Shown: positions 1 to 12,900, counted from the stretch's first letter. The stretch is DNA of 64,000 nt from Coturnix japonica (GCF_001577835.2 NC_029520.1:51035457-51099456); one strand, 5' to 3'. Program-made: numbers and translations. The notes: generated by a model from the sequence alone, not told the origin.

Positions 1-3000
1 TTGCCTCTGCCCTAGAACATCCCACCTGCCATTTTAAGTCCACGTAAGAGAACGTAACCAGGAGCAATGCAGAATGAAGCCAATGTTTCTGCTTTAAGAA
101 ATGGTGGGGATCGGAATCTGGATGGAATAGAATGAGGAGCCCAAAATAACCAGGCTGGGTTGATATTGCTGTAGCTGTGACACAGCTCAGTGGTAGGTTA
201 CAGATGCTGGACTGAGGGACTTCCCTTCTGCAGGGCAGGAGCTGGAGCACATTTGGAAGCATTGTGAATCACGGGCATAAATATACCATCCTTAAAAGCC
301 TTCAACACCTACGTAATCCCAAAGCTTCATTCTCCCTGGGTCATTCACAAACGCTGCATGAGCCAGATGCCAGTCAACCCGTGGTCAGCCATTCCATTAA
401 TACATGTAGCCCAAAAATGAGGAGTCACGTTTTGCTGATTGACACTCAAACACTTCCCCTGACACAGCAAAAAAAAGCTTTCCCTGATGCTCAACTCATG
501 ATTCAACCTGAAGAAAACCAGCAGCTCTGTTCCAGATCCTCAATTCTACAGCACAGAGCTGCTTCCCTCTGAATGACAGCAGGTAGCAACGTGCCTGTGC
601 ATCAGAGCAATCTGCAGCATCACCCAGCCCTGAGCAGCTCCAGCCAGCACAGCACAGAGCAGACAGCAGGGTCAGCAGTCTGCCATAGGAAGGTGCCAGC
701 CCTCACACTGCTCCCAGCACCGAGGTACGTGCAGCTCCAGGGGACCTTGCCTGGCGATAAGATCGGACTTTGCAGCAGCACTTTGCCTCCACACTGAGAG
801 AAGCCTGTGATAAATGGCACTTTGCAGAGTTTTGCTTGCAATGGGACATGGAAGTTCCGTGCAGCTGACAGCGACAGTTTGCTGGTACCGCTGGTGGAGA
901 ACAACGCTATTTGTAATAGGGATCATTAAGGCTGGAAAATGAGTAGCTTGCCAACGCTGCTAATTTACAGACACTTTCTCTGAGTTATTATGCAGCCTCA
1001 GAGCAAGCTGAGATGAAGTCCAACTCGCAAAGTGAGGAAGCTGCTCCTCTTATACATAAGTCTTTGAAAGACAAGGGGAACAAACTGCAGCTGCTTCTGC
1101 TCAGCAAGAGGAATTTAAAGCTGTGAATGTTGATAAGCGAGGTAGGACACAAAGAACTAACAAAAACAAAGCACGGTACAGAAAACAAGGGGGAGAGCTG
1201 CAAGAAAATAGCTCTTTTGCTTGTGATTAACCCAAAATCTCAGCCTTCCTGCCCCTCCTCTCCCTCCCATCCCCCAGACGCTGCACAGCAAAACCGAAGG
1301 CTCAACATTCCTGAGCTACTTCTTTGCATCACATAGAAACAATATTCTTCATATTTGTGTTAGGAAGAGGCAGAAGGAGCCTCCCAGAGCTCTCACGTAC
1401 ATACTTACACCAGAAACTATTTCTCTTTTTCCTCCTGTTTCAGCAGCATCTAAAAGCCTGACTAAAAAAAATCACCTTTTGGGTTAGATGGGAAGCATTA
1501 AAAAGGATCATGAGATTTACATTCTTTAGCACCTCAGATTAGTGCAGTTTCCACAGTCGTTATTTCCCCTTCCAGCATCCCACCGAGCTGCCATTAAAGA
1601 ACACCCACATTTGAGCACATTCTGGTATTTCTGATACCAACGAGGTGCCGGAGCATCCTGGCCAATATGACAGCAAGGCAGCAGAATTTATGCATTCACA
1701 AGCAATCTCCATTCAATGTCGTTGCACTGACAGACACTGCACCAAGCCTGTCCTGTGCCTGGCACCTATTTTTAGGGCCTAAGCTGACCTGACAGTGCCC
1801 CCCATAAGCTCATTTATTCAGATTCACTTATTCATTCTAATATAATCTAATTAAAGTGCAGCTCTCCTGCACACGGGCAGCAGCGTGGAAACCAAGGGAG
1901 GACAAAGCTCAGGCAAAGGCACCTGGCCCAGGAGCTGCTCCTGTTCCTGCATGGAAAACCTTGCAGAGGAATTGCAGATGCTGTCTGCATGGGTCCCCCC
2001 TCAGTGCTGCAAACTGCTGCAGCAACCTGGCTCAGCACAGGCACGTATCATTGCAAGCATCGCTGCTCCCACTCCAAACTAAATGGAAATAAAAGATACA
2101 ATTAAGCAATGAGGAAGAACCATCCCATGCTCTCAGACAATGCTCACAGCAGCAGGCACAACATTCCCAAAGCAGAAAGCAGATACAACCTTCAAGGAGT
2201 GTCAACAAGTCCACGTTTTATAAACCATTACTTTGAAGGCTTCATTCACCCTGGTAAGAACTGCTAAGTTTCCAACGCTCAGAAGCAGCAGCCATCTCTC
2301 TGCAACCAGCTGGAGTTCAAGACACGCGAGCAGGAAGAGAACTTTCAGCTTCTACAGTATAAATGCATATATATTTAAAGGCATCACGCGTTCTGTTTGG
2401 CCACCTCATATAATGACAAGAGGAGAAACAGATTCCTGCATGCCACAGTCAGGCAGCTCTCCCCGATCTACCATCTCTGCAGCTGGTGCATGGTCAGTGA
2501 CAAGTGATTTGCCTGGCACAGATTTAGCCCCTGTGTCACCAGCCTGAAATCATCACCCGATGAACACCAGAATGTTTGGGAGCTTACGACAGAAAGCAGG
2601 ACCCCAGACCACTTGTTTTGTTAAGGACAGTCCAATCGTGCTTGATTTGCCAACATAGCTGAGCAGGATGCTTAAGAACTAAATACAAGTGTATAAAAGT
2701 CTCTTTCTAGTAAGAAGGTTTTGATGGGTAAAAGATTTTTATCAGGAAGGAAATGAAAAGAATATCAATGAGAGGATAGGAAGGAACATAAAGACTCTGA
2801 CTCGTTTACAAGCAGCTCTGAGGGGATACAACTGCTCCTTCTAATTGCCTCAGGGAGGGAAAACAACTGCTTAAACCAAATGGCAGTTCTAGAACAAACA
2901 CAAATGATACAAACCAGCCATAAACTGCATTAGACTGGCAGCACTGCAATTGTTCTGAGACCTACAGGAGGCTGTGGAGCAGCTTTCCTGAGGTTGTGGT

Positions 3001-4778
3001 GGTGTAGACTGAACTGATCAAGTTTAACCCAAAAGCGGTGATATAACAAGCAGTGCTCACAACATGGATGTTTCCTATACACTGAGAAACTAAACTTGAC
3101 CTTTCTGAGGGTTTTTATGCTTCCAGCCTCTCACCAGACCACATGCTGGCTTCATGTTTGGAGCAAGCAGCATGAAGGACCCTCCTGCTACAATATAATC
3201 TGGGACGGCTCTTGCCCTGCTCACCCAGGGGGTGGAACTCAGGAGCTGGAGTTCTCAGCAGTCAGTGGTGAGAGATGGGTGTCCTGGCAGCAAAGGAGAA
3301 GGGATTAGGAGCAACCAAGCTGGATGCTTAAAATAAAACAAGTGTCCTCTCCAGACACATCCTTAGGGTAAGGGTCTCAGCCAACAGTGTATCTGAGCTA
3401 CACCCACAGCCTCTGAAATCCATGCAGAATTTCAGTTCTGGAAGGATTCTGTCAAACCCAGGTTTACGGTGCCAATGCTCAAGCAATGATTAGACAGTTT
3501 TGTGCCAGAATCCCAGACAGACAGAACAGATGATGCAAGGGCAGGCTGTTCTGTGGTTAACACAGCAGTTTGACACAGACCTGATCGTGCCTTCCCCTCC
3601 TCTTTAAGGTGTTTCAGAAGCAGGGATTAGCAGACTCATTTACCCAAAGCAAGGTTTTGATGGCAGTGGGGTATAAAGAATGGAATTAACAACTGTTATA
3701 CTGGTATACTTCATACCCTCCTACTACTGCTATTTCTGACAGCAGAAAGCAGCTTCTTGAAACCGGTTAGATAAGGAAGGGGAAAAAATATGTAACAAAA
3801 AAGGTATGTATGTAGTAACTCTAACAGAGCACTGCCATTTGTATCCAAACCCCAACCCTTCCCTACCGCAGCTACACACAAAAGTTATTTTAATCACAGC
3901 ATACAGAAAGCAGCATCAGCATATGAGGCAAGAGAAAAAATATGTGGTAAAGCAAGTTACATTGCCTGCTGGTGGATAGGAATCACAGCGCAGTTATGGG
4001 ACGGAAAGCAGCGGCACTGCCAGCCTGAACCTCACTGTGCAGCTGGGAATGGGAAAAGTGAGGACTCCCTCTTACTTCCACAGTGCTCTGAGCTCCTACC
4101 AGGGATTTCTGCCTTGTCATATGCGAGGAGATGTTAAATAGGACTTGTCAGCTCCACCTGCTAAATGCCATATGGGCATTGTTGGGCAGAGGATGTGATG
4201 GAGGTACTGGAAAGAAAGGGGGAAAGAGGATTTTAAGTAGAGAATGACTACAGTGAAGTATCAGCTCAGCTCCCCCTTTGTAGAAGCGAATAGTGGGGGA
4301 GACCCTCTTCTTTAAGTTCTTCCATTCGTGACTATACACAGCACAGCCTTTCATAAAGGTTGTCAATTGATGAGATTGAAATACCTCGCTAGAAAGTAGC
4401 ACTGGGCACTGCTTAACACAGAAGAGACACTACAGCGTGTTATCCTTAACAATGTCTATTTAATTAAAAGAAGGAGTGGGCTGGAATTAGCTGGGCCAAA
4501 ACACAAGGCCTAGATGGAGCCTCACCCATGGGAAATTGGCTCTTGGGACCCCAGTGATGGACGGGGAGGTTCAGCATCCCACAACCACTGCCCAGCAAAC
4601 AGCAGCAAAGCCAACCAAATCAAACCCTCAATAAATGCCACACTACCGCAGGGCTGCCTCCATCCCGGCACACAGGGCTGGGCACACATTGTGAGGAGGG
4701 GAAAAACCTTCCTCTCCTCGCAGTGATGAGCGCTCCCCCGTTTTTACTTCCACAGTACGGCCACTTTAAGGTTATTAA
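1..4778. other. Non-coding stretch, probably intron 1 of a leftward gene
   Basis: I see no coding exon in this stretch. The open frames are short, overlap on both strands and look like no protein I know. In particular, nothing resembles the kinectin N-terminus. No CR1 copy is obvious here. Because a CpG island with a leftward splice donor lies just to the right, the simplest reading is the first intron of that gene. This is inference from position, not a sequence match. Confidence 0.4.
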
Positions 4779-4832
4779 AGACAGACAGACAGGCAAGCAG
4801 GCATACAGACAGACAGACAGAGAGACAGACAG
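4779..4832. repeat. (CAGA)n microsatellite
   Basis: A run of ACAG/CAGA tetranucleotides with a few interruptions directly abuts the left edge of the CpG island. Read leftward it would lie about 200 bp inside the first intron of the putative KTN1 transcript. Confidence 0.9.
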
Positions 4833-4834
4833 CC

Positions 4835-5260
4835 GGCCTCGCTCCCTCCCCTCCCAGCCCCGCTGCCCCACGAGGCCGCTGCTGGGAACCGCCGGCCGAG
4901 GCCTGGGCCCGGCCTCCCCGCCCGCACCTGCCCGAGCCCGGCCGGGCCTAGGCCGAGCGCCCCGCAGGCCGCACCGGGGCCTTATCGCTCCCCGCACGGC
5001 CGGGCCGGGCCGGGCCTACCCTACCCCCGGGAGGGACTCACCGCGCTGCGGGGCCGGAGTGGAGAAGCCGGGCTGGTGGCTGCGCGGCGCTGGCTGGCAG
5101 GAAGGGAGCGGGCGGGGAAGGAGGAGGAGGAGGAGGCGGTGCCGCACGGCCCCGGCGCTCCCAGCCCCCCTCCCTTCTCCCTACTCCCGTTAAAGGAGTG
5201 GAGCTGCCTTCCTGCTGCCCTCACTGTGCATAGAAATGGTGCGGGCCTGCGGGGCTCCAC
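4835..5260 (-). promoter_or_regulatory. KTN1: CpG-island promoter with putative untranslated first exon (inferred KTN1)
   Basis: This block is very GC- and CpG-rich, unlike the DNA on both sides, as expected for a constitutive vertebrate promoter. On the minus strand a strong splice donor (GCGCG followed by GTGAGTCCC) occurs with its GT at 5041-5040. A first exon from somewhere around 5200 down to 5042 would therefore fit. On the plus strand I see no donor of equal quality. In vertebrates KTN1 is the neighbour of TBPL2 and is transcribed away from it, and its first exon is untranslated, so KTN1 is the likely owner. The gene symbol rests on gene order only; the first KTN1 coding exon is not in the window. 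A bidirectional promoter or a lncRNA start remains possible. Confidence 0.5.
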
Positions 5261-6111
5261 ACGGGCACCGAGCACAGAACGGCCCAGGAAGGCCGAGATA
5301 CAAAGCTGCACTGCCCTTTTACAACGGTGAAACCAAGGCATGGAGCTGGGGAACCCTAATGTCCTCAGACCCTGCGGATGACACATTGCTGTGCATTCCG
5401 ACTGTGCTTCTTGCTCTGGTTTGTTCATTGGAATAAACCCGCTGTCCCTAAATTTCCCTTGTTTGATTCGAAACTCTCATATCTGCAGACTAAACCTCCT
5501 GAGAAGCAGCCCGACGTGCAAAGTGATGTGCTCAGAGGATGGGATGCTATTCAAGCAGCAGGCCCAGGTGAACAACATGAGATTCAACTTCATGGCAACC
5601 CACTGTCAGTCCGAGTTGGGGGCTTCATCATTGCCAGCATGAGAATGCTGTGTTCCATTGCCCAATATATAAGGCAGTCACCAATCAGATTATTGCAAAA
5701 CCTGCTGCAGAGTGACCACAGTGCAGATGAGCAGCAATGCCGTATGCCCCGGCTGCAAGAAGAAGATAATGCAAACAATGCTGAAATCCCAGCACCGTTG
5801 GGCAGAAAGAAAAGTGTCTGAAGTGCCCCCAAGCCTTTGTTTTTGTTGGGATTTTTGCATTCTTAGATGGCAGATCTGTGGGTTTGGGGATGGCACAGGA
5901 GGAAGACAACTGCAAGGCTAAGGCAGGGAAGCTGATTGTTGCTAATGTAGGATAACGCAAAGTATTGCATACTTTGTAGGAGAGAAGGAGAGATCCTTAT
6001 CAGTGCCAGCAACAAGTCTCAACACTTCACTGATTCAGCCTCACTTTCCTGGCTGGGGAAAAAAAAACTACGATGACCAAATGTTCTTTTTACCTCTGCT
6101 TATTTGCATTC

Positions 6112-6162
6112 AGATTCAGGGTTTGAGGGCCCTTCCAAGCCAACCATTCTGTGGTTCTATGG
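6112..6162 (+). mobile_element. CR1 LINE, 3' tail fragment
   Basis: The words CCTTCCAA and ATTCTGTGGTTCTATGG match the extreme 3' end of avian CR1. Only about 50 bp remain, as is usual for 5'-truncated copies. Confidence 0.65.
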
Positions 6163-6686
6163 CAATTAGGTTTTCCTCCAGAAGGATTCTAGATCTTAAG
6201 TCAAAAGCAACAGCGACAGCTCAGAGCTCACTGCAAAGGGAAGAGTCTTTTATGCGACTCCTCGGGTCATCAGGGCTGGGCCACAGAGGTGGAATTTAAT
6301 TTCTAATCTGGAGTTTTCAAGCCTTCGTTATCAGATATAGCTAAAGGGATCACAGGGAGGCTGGGCAGAAAAGCAGCTTTCCAAACAACACAAGATTAAC
6401 CTTTGAATTAACATTGGGAATAGTGCTTCAAAGTGAATTGCAGATATTCCTCCTCTTTCTGACTCTTTCTCTGTAGCACCGTAGCAGAAGATGAACTTTT
6501 AAGAGCTGGTTATCGTTAAGCAAAGCAAGTGAAGAAGTGTCCTAGAGGACACCTCTATTGCTGTGAGACACCTCGTGTGTTCTATTCCAGAAACAGCTCA
6601 CATATTTCATTGATCATTCCGATTTTCCAGTTATTTTGCATGCTGTTCCACATTGATCTAACATGGCTCTGCCCCCAGATATTCGG

Positions 6687-6766
6687 TCAGGCTGGACGGG
6701 ACTCTGGTGGAGGAGCTGGACCAGATGGTCTTTAAAGATCCCTTCCAACTCCAATGATTCTATGAT
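6687..6766 (+). mobile_element. CR1 LINE, 3' tail fragment
   Basis: A CR1 3' end that includes GATCCCTTCCAACTCC and ends in ATGATTCTATGAT. Confidence 0.8.
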
Positions 6767-8332
6767 CAAAGACAGCAAGTGGGAAAGTAGAGGACCCAAA
6801 TAGGAGTGAGGCTGCACCCTGTATAATTCCAGCTGGGTTCCTGCTTAGGTGGAACAGAGATGGAGATGCAGTGCTCTGCAGCACTGCAGAACCACACATG
6901 TACAGCTTTATTACAACTGAGCTAACGATGCTTCTGGGCAGGCTGCAGCAGAAGGGGCAGAGCAATGGAAACACGCCTGTGTTAACAGCTAATTATGAGC
7001 ACCGAGGCCCAAAAAGGTCAAGACAGGAGGGTCAGAGCGTCTGCTGACATCTGGCAGTGGTTTGGGGAAGTCTGGTTCCTCCCCAGGTCCTTGTTGACTC
7101 AAACACACTGATTTGCTTGCTGCTAATCAGAGGAAGTGGTAACGAGGACTGACTAATCACTGAGCTGCACGCCCCGAGGACTCTTTCCATGTCAGCCTCT
7201 GCATCTTGCTGAGCAGCCAGACAACACTGCTTTACTGGGATTCCAGCAACCCCTCAGCATCCTTCGTGGTGTTTTGCATACAGTGAAAGCATTGCTGGAT
7301 GCTCTAATTCCTGCAGATCTTACACCAAAGATCCTATGGAGCCCAGCCCCATTGCTCAAGTCCTCAGTGCTGCTGTGGCCCCGGCAAACTAAATTCATAG
7401 AGCTCTATTAGCACCTGCTGCACGCACGCCTCTGCTTCTCTGTGCAAACACGCATGAGTGCTGTTACTATACTGTTTCTCCAGATAGGGCTTAAAGGATC
7501 AGCATTTAATTGGAGCAGTAAGTTCAGGGTTTGAGACACGGTGCTTGCATTAGAGCCATTTGTCACAAAACTTGGAGGGAAGCATCAGCAGTCAGATGAT
7601 CCATTGCACGCTCACCTCATTTAAATGCAATTCCATCTAGACAGAGCATTTGGCACAACGTTTAGGGAGATGACTTAACAAAAAGCTCTTCTGCAACCAG
7701 GTGTCTGATATATCCGTGTGTGAGCTGCCCAAGAAAGCCTGTAGCCATTAATTGCTAGGTGGCAATTAAGGTGTCAGCCAATGTTTAAAGCTCCCATTTG
7801 CCTTTTCTAGCCATTTTCAAGGCAGCACAGAAAATAAAAATAGAGCAAAGTGCTTTGCCTTCACTCTGCAGTCCAAGTGTGAATCCTTCAAAGCACGGCT
7901 GGGCAGGGAGAAGTGGATTTCTATGCAAACAACGTACAGAATGCCCTCCTTTAATCACTTGCTTTAGGCAAATAGGACAATTAAGTGAAGTTAACTGTAT
8001 GGTTTTAAAGTCACCATTCAGTCCCTCAGCTGAGACAGATGGCTTTTTCTGATGTTGCTTCCTCTGTGGAAGGTTTGGCAATCCTTTCTGGGTTCAGTTC
8101 TCACCAACCCTCTGACGTGGGAGCAGGCAGGGCTTTCATTGCAGTGTTCTGCAGAAGAATGGCTCTTTTCCAGCCAGTTCGCCCCTCTTCCCTTTGGCAG
8201 AAGGGGTTTTCTTCCCTGGGCCCAGAAGCCAACTCATACCCAGCGCTGACCTCATGTCCCTACCAGGGGATATGTCAGATGTGCAGAAATGCTGAAAGCA
8301 AACCTGATGAAGATGTGTTCCTGTTCATTGCA

Positions 8333-8397
8333 GGGGATTTGGACTAGATGGCCTTGAAGAGCCCCCCTTCCAACCCAAAATGTTCCACAATTCTATG
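8333..8397 (+). mobile_element. CR1 LINE, 3' tail fragment
   Basis: Begins GGACTAGATGGCCTTGAAGA and ends in CACAATTCTATG. This is a short, diverged CR1 3' end. Confidence 0.75.
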
Positions 8398-9922
8398 CCT
8401 GGGACAAGGCAGAGGCCTCACCACTGAGCTGATGCAGGGATGGACAGACAGCAGTGGGTGATACATTTACAGCCATTCATCCCATCATCCAGCAATCCCA
8501 TAAAATGAAACCAGACTCTGCCCCAACTTTCAGCCCTCGTGACTGCACTCCTGTAACAGGGTCACTCCCAAATGACACAGAGCAAGCCACTAAATGTCAA
8601 ATCCAGTGGATCCGATTCTGTTCCTCTTTACACCGTCGCAGCCCAACTATGACACACTTTAATTACTCACAATTAAATGTCAGATTACTCACCATTACTC
8701 ACGGTGCTTTCTCTCCTTCCCTGGAATAAATCTGACATCTACTCTCCCCTTCACAACAAGCCTGGTCCTGCTGGTACCAACACGGAGAGCAGTGGGGCAA
8801 TTGGAAGGTGCTGCAGTGGGAGATAGCTTGTGCTTAGTAAATGGCTTATCCAGCTATTTACCCAAGGAGGAATTGGGCTGATTTGGGGTAATTCTGTGTG
8901 GAGCCAGGAGTTGGACTCCATGTTTCTAACGGGCGGCCCTTTCCCATTTGGAATATTCCATGACTTTACAAAGAACAATACTGAATTACTCTTCAAAAGA
9001 TGCACCCCTCTCATCTCCAAGGGCTTCCACTTATCACTGCTGGTGTTAGCCAAGCATCACAGCATTAGACTGATGAGAGAACTGGTAGCACAGCAGTGTT
9101 ACCACATGAGGAGCACCACAGCCACCACAATGCTTCCAGTTCCAGCACAACAATAAGAGCATTCACGTGCTGGGAGGACAACACAGTCCTGCAGTGCAAC
9201 CACCAGGGAGTCCTAAGGGGACACTGCAGCTTTAGCCATCATGAGCTGCTGCAAACCAGCTTTACCATCCCCTGTAATCCAAGTGCAACCTTAGAGTCCC
9301 CTCCTTGTGTCCTGCATGATGCACATCAACTCACTCGAGGCTGAATTTCATGGTATAATTGGAGTTGGGGTGAAAGGAACTCGGCATCTACAAGCAGTCA
9401 GTGAAAGACAAGTCCTAAAAATGCCATAGAACCAGCCCAGCAGGCTGCACTGAGGAGAGGATGCTCATCAGACACAGACACTACTCTGCAGCCACAGGAT
9501 GCAAACATCATCCCTCATTGCCTTGGAGCAGTGAGAAGAACCTGACAGCACCACCTGAAGCCCTTCTATGTGGATTGAGGCTGCCCTGACAGTGAGGTGC
9601 TGCAAGACCAGCTGCATCCTATTACACCTGATGAAGCAGGTGGGAGAAGCCAAGGACCTGCTGCACTCGCTCACTAAAAAGCTGCAGCTAAAAGTGAGGC
9701 TTTATGTTTGCATGCTCTGCCTTCTCAGCTCTGCCTCCCTGTCCCATGGAGAGGCTCAGACTGTACCTGTATCCTGATGGGGAGCACCAGGCAGCCCCCC
9801 CCAATTCCTCCATCACATTCCCAGAGTGAAAGTTACCCACCGGGCTGCTTGCAAAGGGTAAAATAACAATGGAGATCACAGCTCCCCTTGCTGTTCGTTA
9901 CCAGCTGTGCCCCGATGAGCTG

Positions 9923-9953
9923 CACCTGCCCCGGGGCTGCCCCATGCTATAAA
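9923..9953 (+). promoter_or_regulatory. TBPL2: TBPL2 core promoter: E-box and TATA box
   Basis: A consensus TATA box (TATAAA, 9948-9953) lies 36 bp before the TBPL2 initiator ATG at 9989. Transcription should start near 9978 and leave a 5'UTR of only about 10 bases. An E-box CACCTG lies at 9923-9928 and another, CAGCTG, at 9902-9907. There is no CpG island here, unlike at ATG14. A focused TATA promoter suits a tissue-restricted gene. The start site is inferred from TATA spacing. Confidence 0.7.
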
Positions 9954-9988
9954 GCTGTGCTCTGCGGACAGCAGCAGGTTTTGCACAC

Positions 9989-12900
9989 ATGGAGGACGTG
10001 TCGCCGCTGGAGCTGTACCTGGAGCGCTGCGATACGCAGGTAATTGGGGGGGAGGAAAAAAAAAGAGATCTGCGTTGGCCGGGAATCGAACCCGGGTCAA
10101 CTGCTTGGAAGGCAGCTATGCTCACCACTATACCACCAACGCTGTGCTGATTAAGCTTTACTGCATGTGTTCAAATTACACAGCAGCAATTCCTGCCTTC
10201 CCTGCAATCCTTAAAGTTTTTTTCTTGGGTTTTTTGATGCTTCTTACCTTTTACATGCTTTATCTGTGTGGGGGATAGGAAGGTTTCTTTGGCCAAGAGC
10301 TACTGGGAGCACTGAGGAGCCCACAGCCTTCTCACACAAGGTTGATCTCATCTGCCTTGGAATAAATGTTGCTATACTTACACCTTTGCTATGGACCAGC
10401 CTACGTGCAAAGAGGCTCGATCTCCTCGTGCTGGCTGGTAAATGTGCATAAAAACCTTTCCCTCCCTGTTTAAAACAGCTCTCCTGGCTGCAGGTGGCTC
10501 CCTGCTGCTGCAGTAGCTGCAGCAATAACAGGGGAGAGGGCTGGACTTCCAGCTGAGTCCAGGTTAGAAACTAAGTCTTACCCAGACTGCTTAAATTCAG
10601 AGACCTGGTGGCACTCAGCAAAGCGCTCTGAATGTAGCCCTGTAAGGTGTACAACATGGGGAGGTGTAACTTGGGTTGTACAGATGAAATGGCGTTTTCT
10701 ATTTCAGCCTCAGTGAGATACTTGATAGTAGCAGGTATTTCGGATACTATTAACAAAAAATGTCAGGTCTGATACTAAAAGCAGCTGGATTTGATTTACA
10801 CATACCTGGGCTGCTCAAACAGGAGTAAAAGGGCTCTTTCACCTTCGTGCTACCTCAAACGTGATAATTCCACACAAGGTCAGTGTACAGTCTCCTGTCT
10901 GGAGCTGCTAGGAAATGTCCAAAGCTACGCAGCTGATGGGGCCTTCAGTGAAGTTAATTAACCTGGAGTCTATAGCAATAACCCCTGGCAGCCAGCCCAA
11001 GGCAAACATGGATTTGTGCCCCTTCCACAGCCTCTGAGCATCTGTCTGACACAAAGACCATCTTCCCCAGCATTTAACCCTATAAAAGCACTTCCCAGAA
11101 CAGCTGCATGGAAGATTAGCTTTCTTTTTCTATCTGCTTTAAGCAGTTTGCTTTATTTCTTTCCGATTATATATTTTCCAGCTGATGCTTCCAATCCCAT
11201 CAACCACACGTTAGCTTCTTTCTTTACGCTATGCCATGAACTGTTTGCTTTACGTCTGGTTTTTGACCATTATTTCTCATATCCTCTGATACCCTTTGCT
11301 GTGTGTGAATAGTCCTGTTGGCTTTTATTTGTAGACCTTCTGCACATTATGGCTCGTTATGACTTACATGCATTGTGACTTTCTTAGTCAAGTCCCATAG
11401 AGCTGAGTTTTAGCCTGTAGACAATTGCTGTAGAGCAGCTGCTTGGGCTGGTACAGGTCTTGCAGAGATGTTCCTTCCCTTATACCTAGGAAACAAATAT
11501 ATGAAAATACATATTCCAGAGTACATTGTTATTTCTAAGTAACTGTTTACAGCTCTAAAATACTTGTATTTGACTTGGGTACCTTACAATGTGCATCTGC
11601 CTTGTGAATTCTGAGTGCTCCCAGGTCCTGCTGGGCAATGAGGGGGCTGAGGTTTCCTTCAGCTGTGCTCCTCCATGATGATCTCAGCTGGGCCTCTGCA
11701 TCTAGAAGCCAGGACTGCTTTTGAACCTGCTTAAGAGCTAGTCCTCCTCGTATCTATTTACTCTAAGAGCCCTCTGTGATGATGGCTCGCTCAGTTTCAC
11801 AAGCTGGGAATGTTTTCTCCAGGCAGGCGTCCTGCAGGGTAACTGGGTGCAGAGCACACAGCTGCTAAGTGAGCTGCTGAAGGGCTGCACACATCAATCT
11901 GGAAACGCTTTTCCCTGCAGAGCTCGGGCAGTCGCTGCCAACTGAAGGGCCTCCGCCTTGCACGCAGTTTCCTGTTCTGATTTGTGCTTGGGTTTTCAAG
12001 CCCTTCAGGCTCTCGGTGCTAGAAATACCTAAATGAACGCAAAAGCCCCTTGTAGAGACAACCCGAGCTGCCACCTGCTGTGGTGGGTGAAGTCACCTTT
12101 TTGAAAGCAGCTTTCCTCTGCCTTCAGGCTTGTGCCCCAATGAATAAGGAAATAAATTCTTCCCTGAACTCTTTCCCTTCTCGATAACACAATGCCTCTN
12201 CTTTTTGAAAGCAGCTTTCCTCTGCCTTCAGGCTTGTGCCCCAATGAATAAGGAAATAAATTCTTCCCTGAACTCTTTCCCTTCTCGATAACACATTCCC
12301 TTTTTACGTGATGCTGATGAAGGAGGGCATTAGTATGCGAGCATTTGCCTGCAGATACGTGGTGTGCCCTAATCGCTTGATCTGAGGAAGGAAACTGGCT
12401 TTGGCTGCCTTGAATTAGTCTGGTAACCTCCAGCAGCCGAATGAATAGTGCTTAATTCGCTCACGAGTCTGCGAACTGCTGCCCTCTATTGCACAAATCC
12501 AACACAGCGCTGACACCGTCCCCTGGTAGCAGCAAAAGGGAAAGCACGGCAGAAAGTGCTGGTGGTCCTCCTTGGAAAGACTCGGGAGCTACTGTGTCAG
12601 CTCTGGGCAGGACTGCTAACAGTTGTTAACATCAAACCATTGATGATTTCATGTCTTAAGGCTCTTCTTTGCTATGATACTTGAGGGGGAAATGATGGAA
12701 AGCTCCTTACTGAACAAAGAGAGAACTTAACGTAGTCTCCCAGTTGAAGTCAGTGTTTTAATACAAGATCCTTATTGATGTTTCTTCCCAATTCAAGGAT
12801 GACCCCTCAGCCAGTCCGCAGCTGTTTAACCCTATGAGCCCCTACGATGTGGACCTTCCAATTCAAGTAGCTGAAGATGCGTCATTTGGTTCTCAATTTA

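Larger units (their letters stand above)
5261..9900. other. Intergenic region between the CpG island and TBPL2
   Basis: About 4.6 kb without a recognisable gene. It holds three short CR1 3' tails, listed separately, and otherwise unique sequence. Open frames are short. At 8661-8703 the word ATTACTCAC recurs three times in an imperfect cluster. The stretch 5378-5900 has several overlapping open frames on one strand, discussed as a weak finding. Confidence 0.6.

Noticed and set aside
10040-10142. tRNA-derived SINE instead of a real tRNA gene
   Set aside because: The cloverleaf, discriminator base, A and B boxes and T9 terminator are all intact, with no SINE tail.
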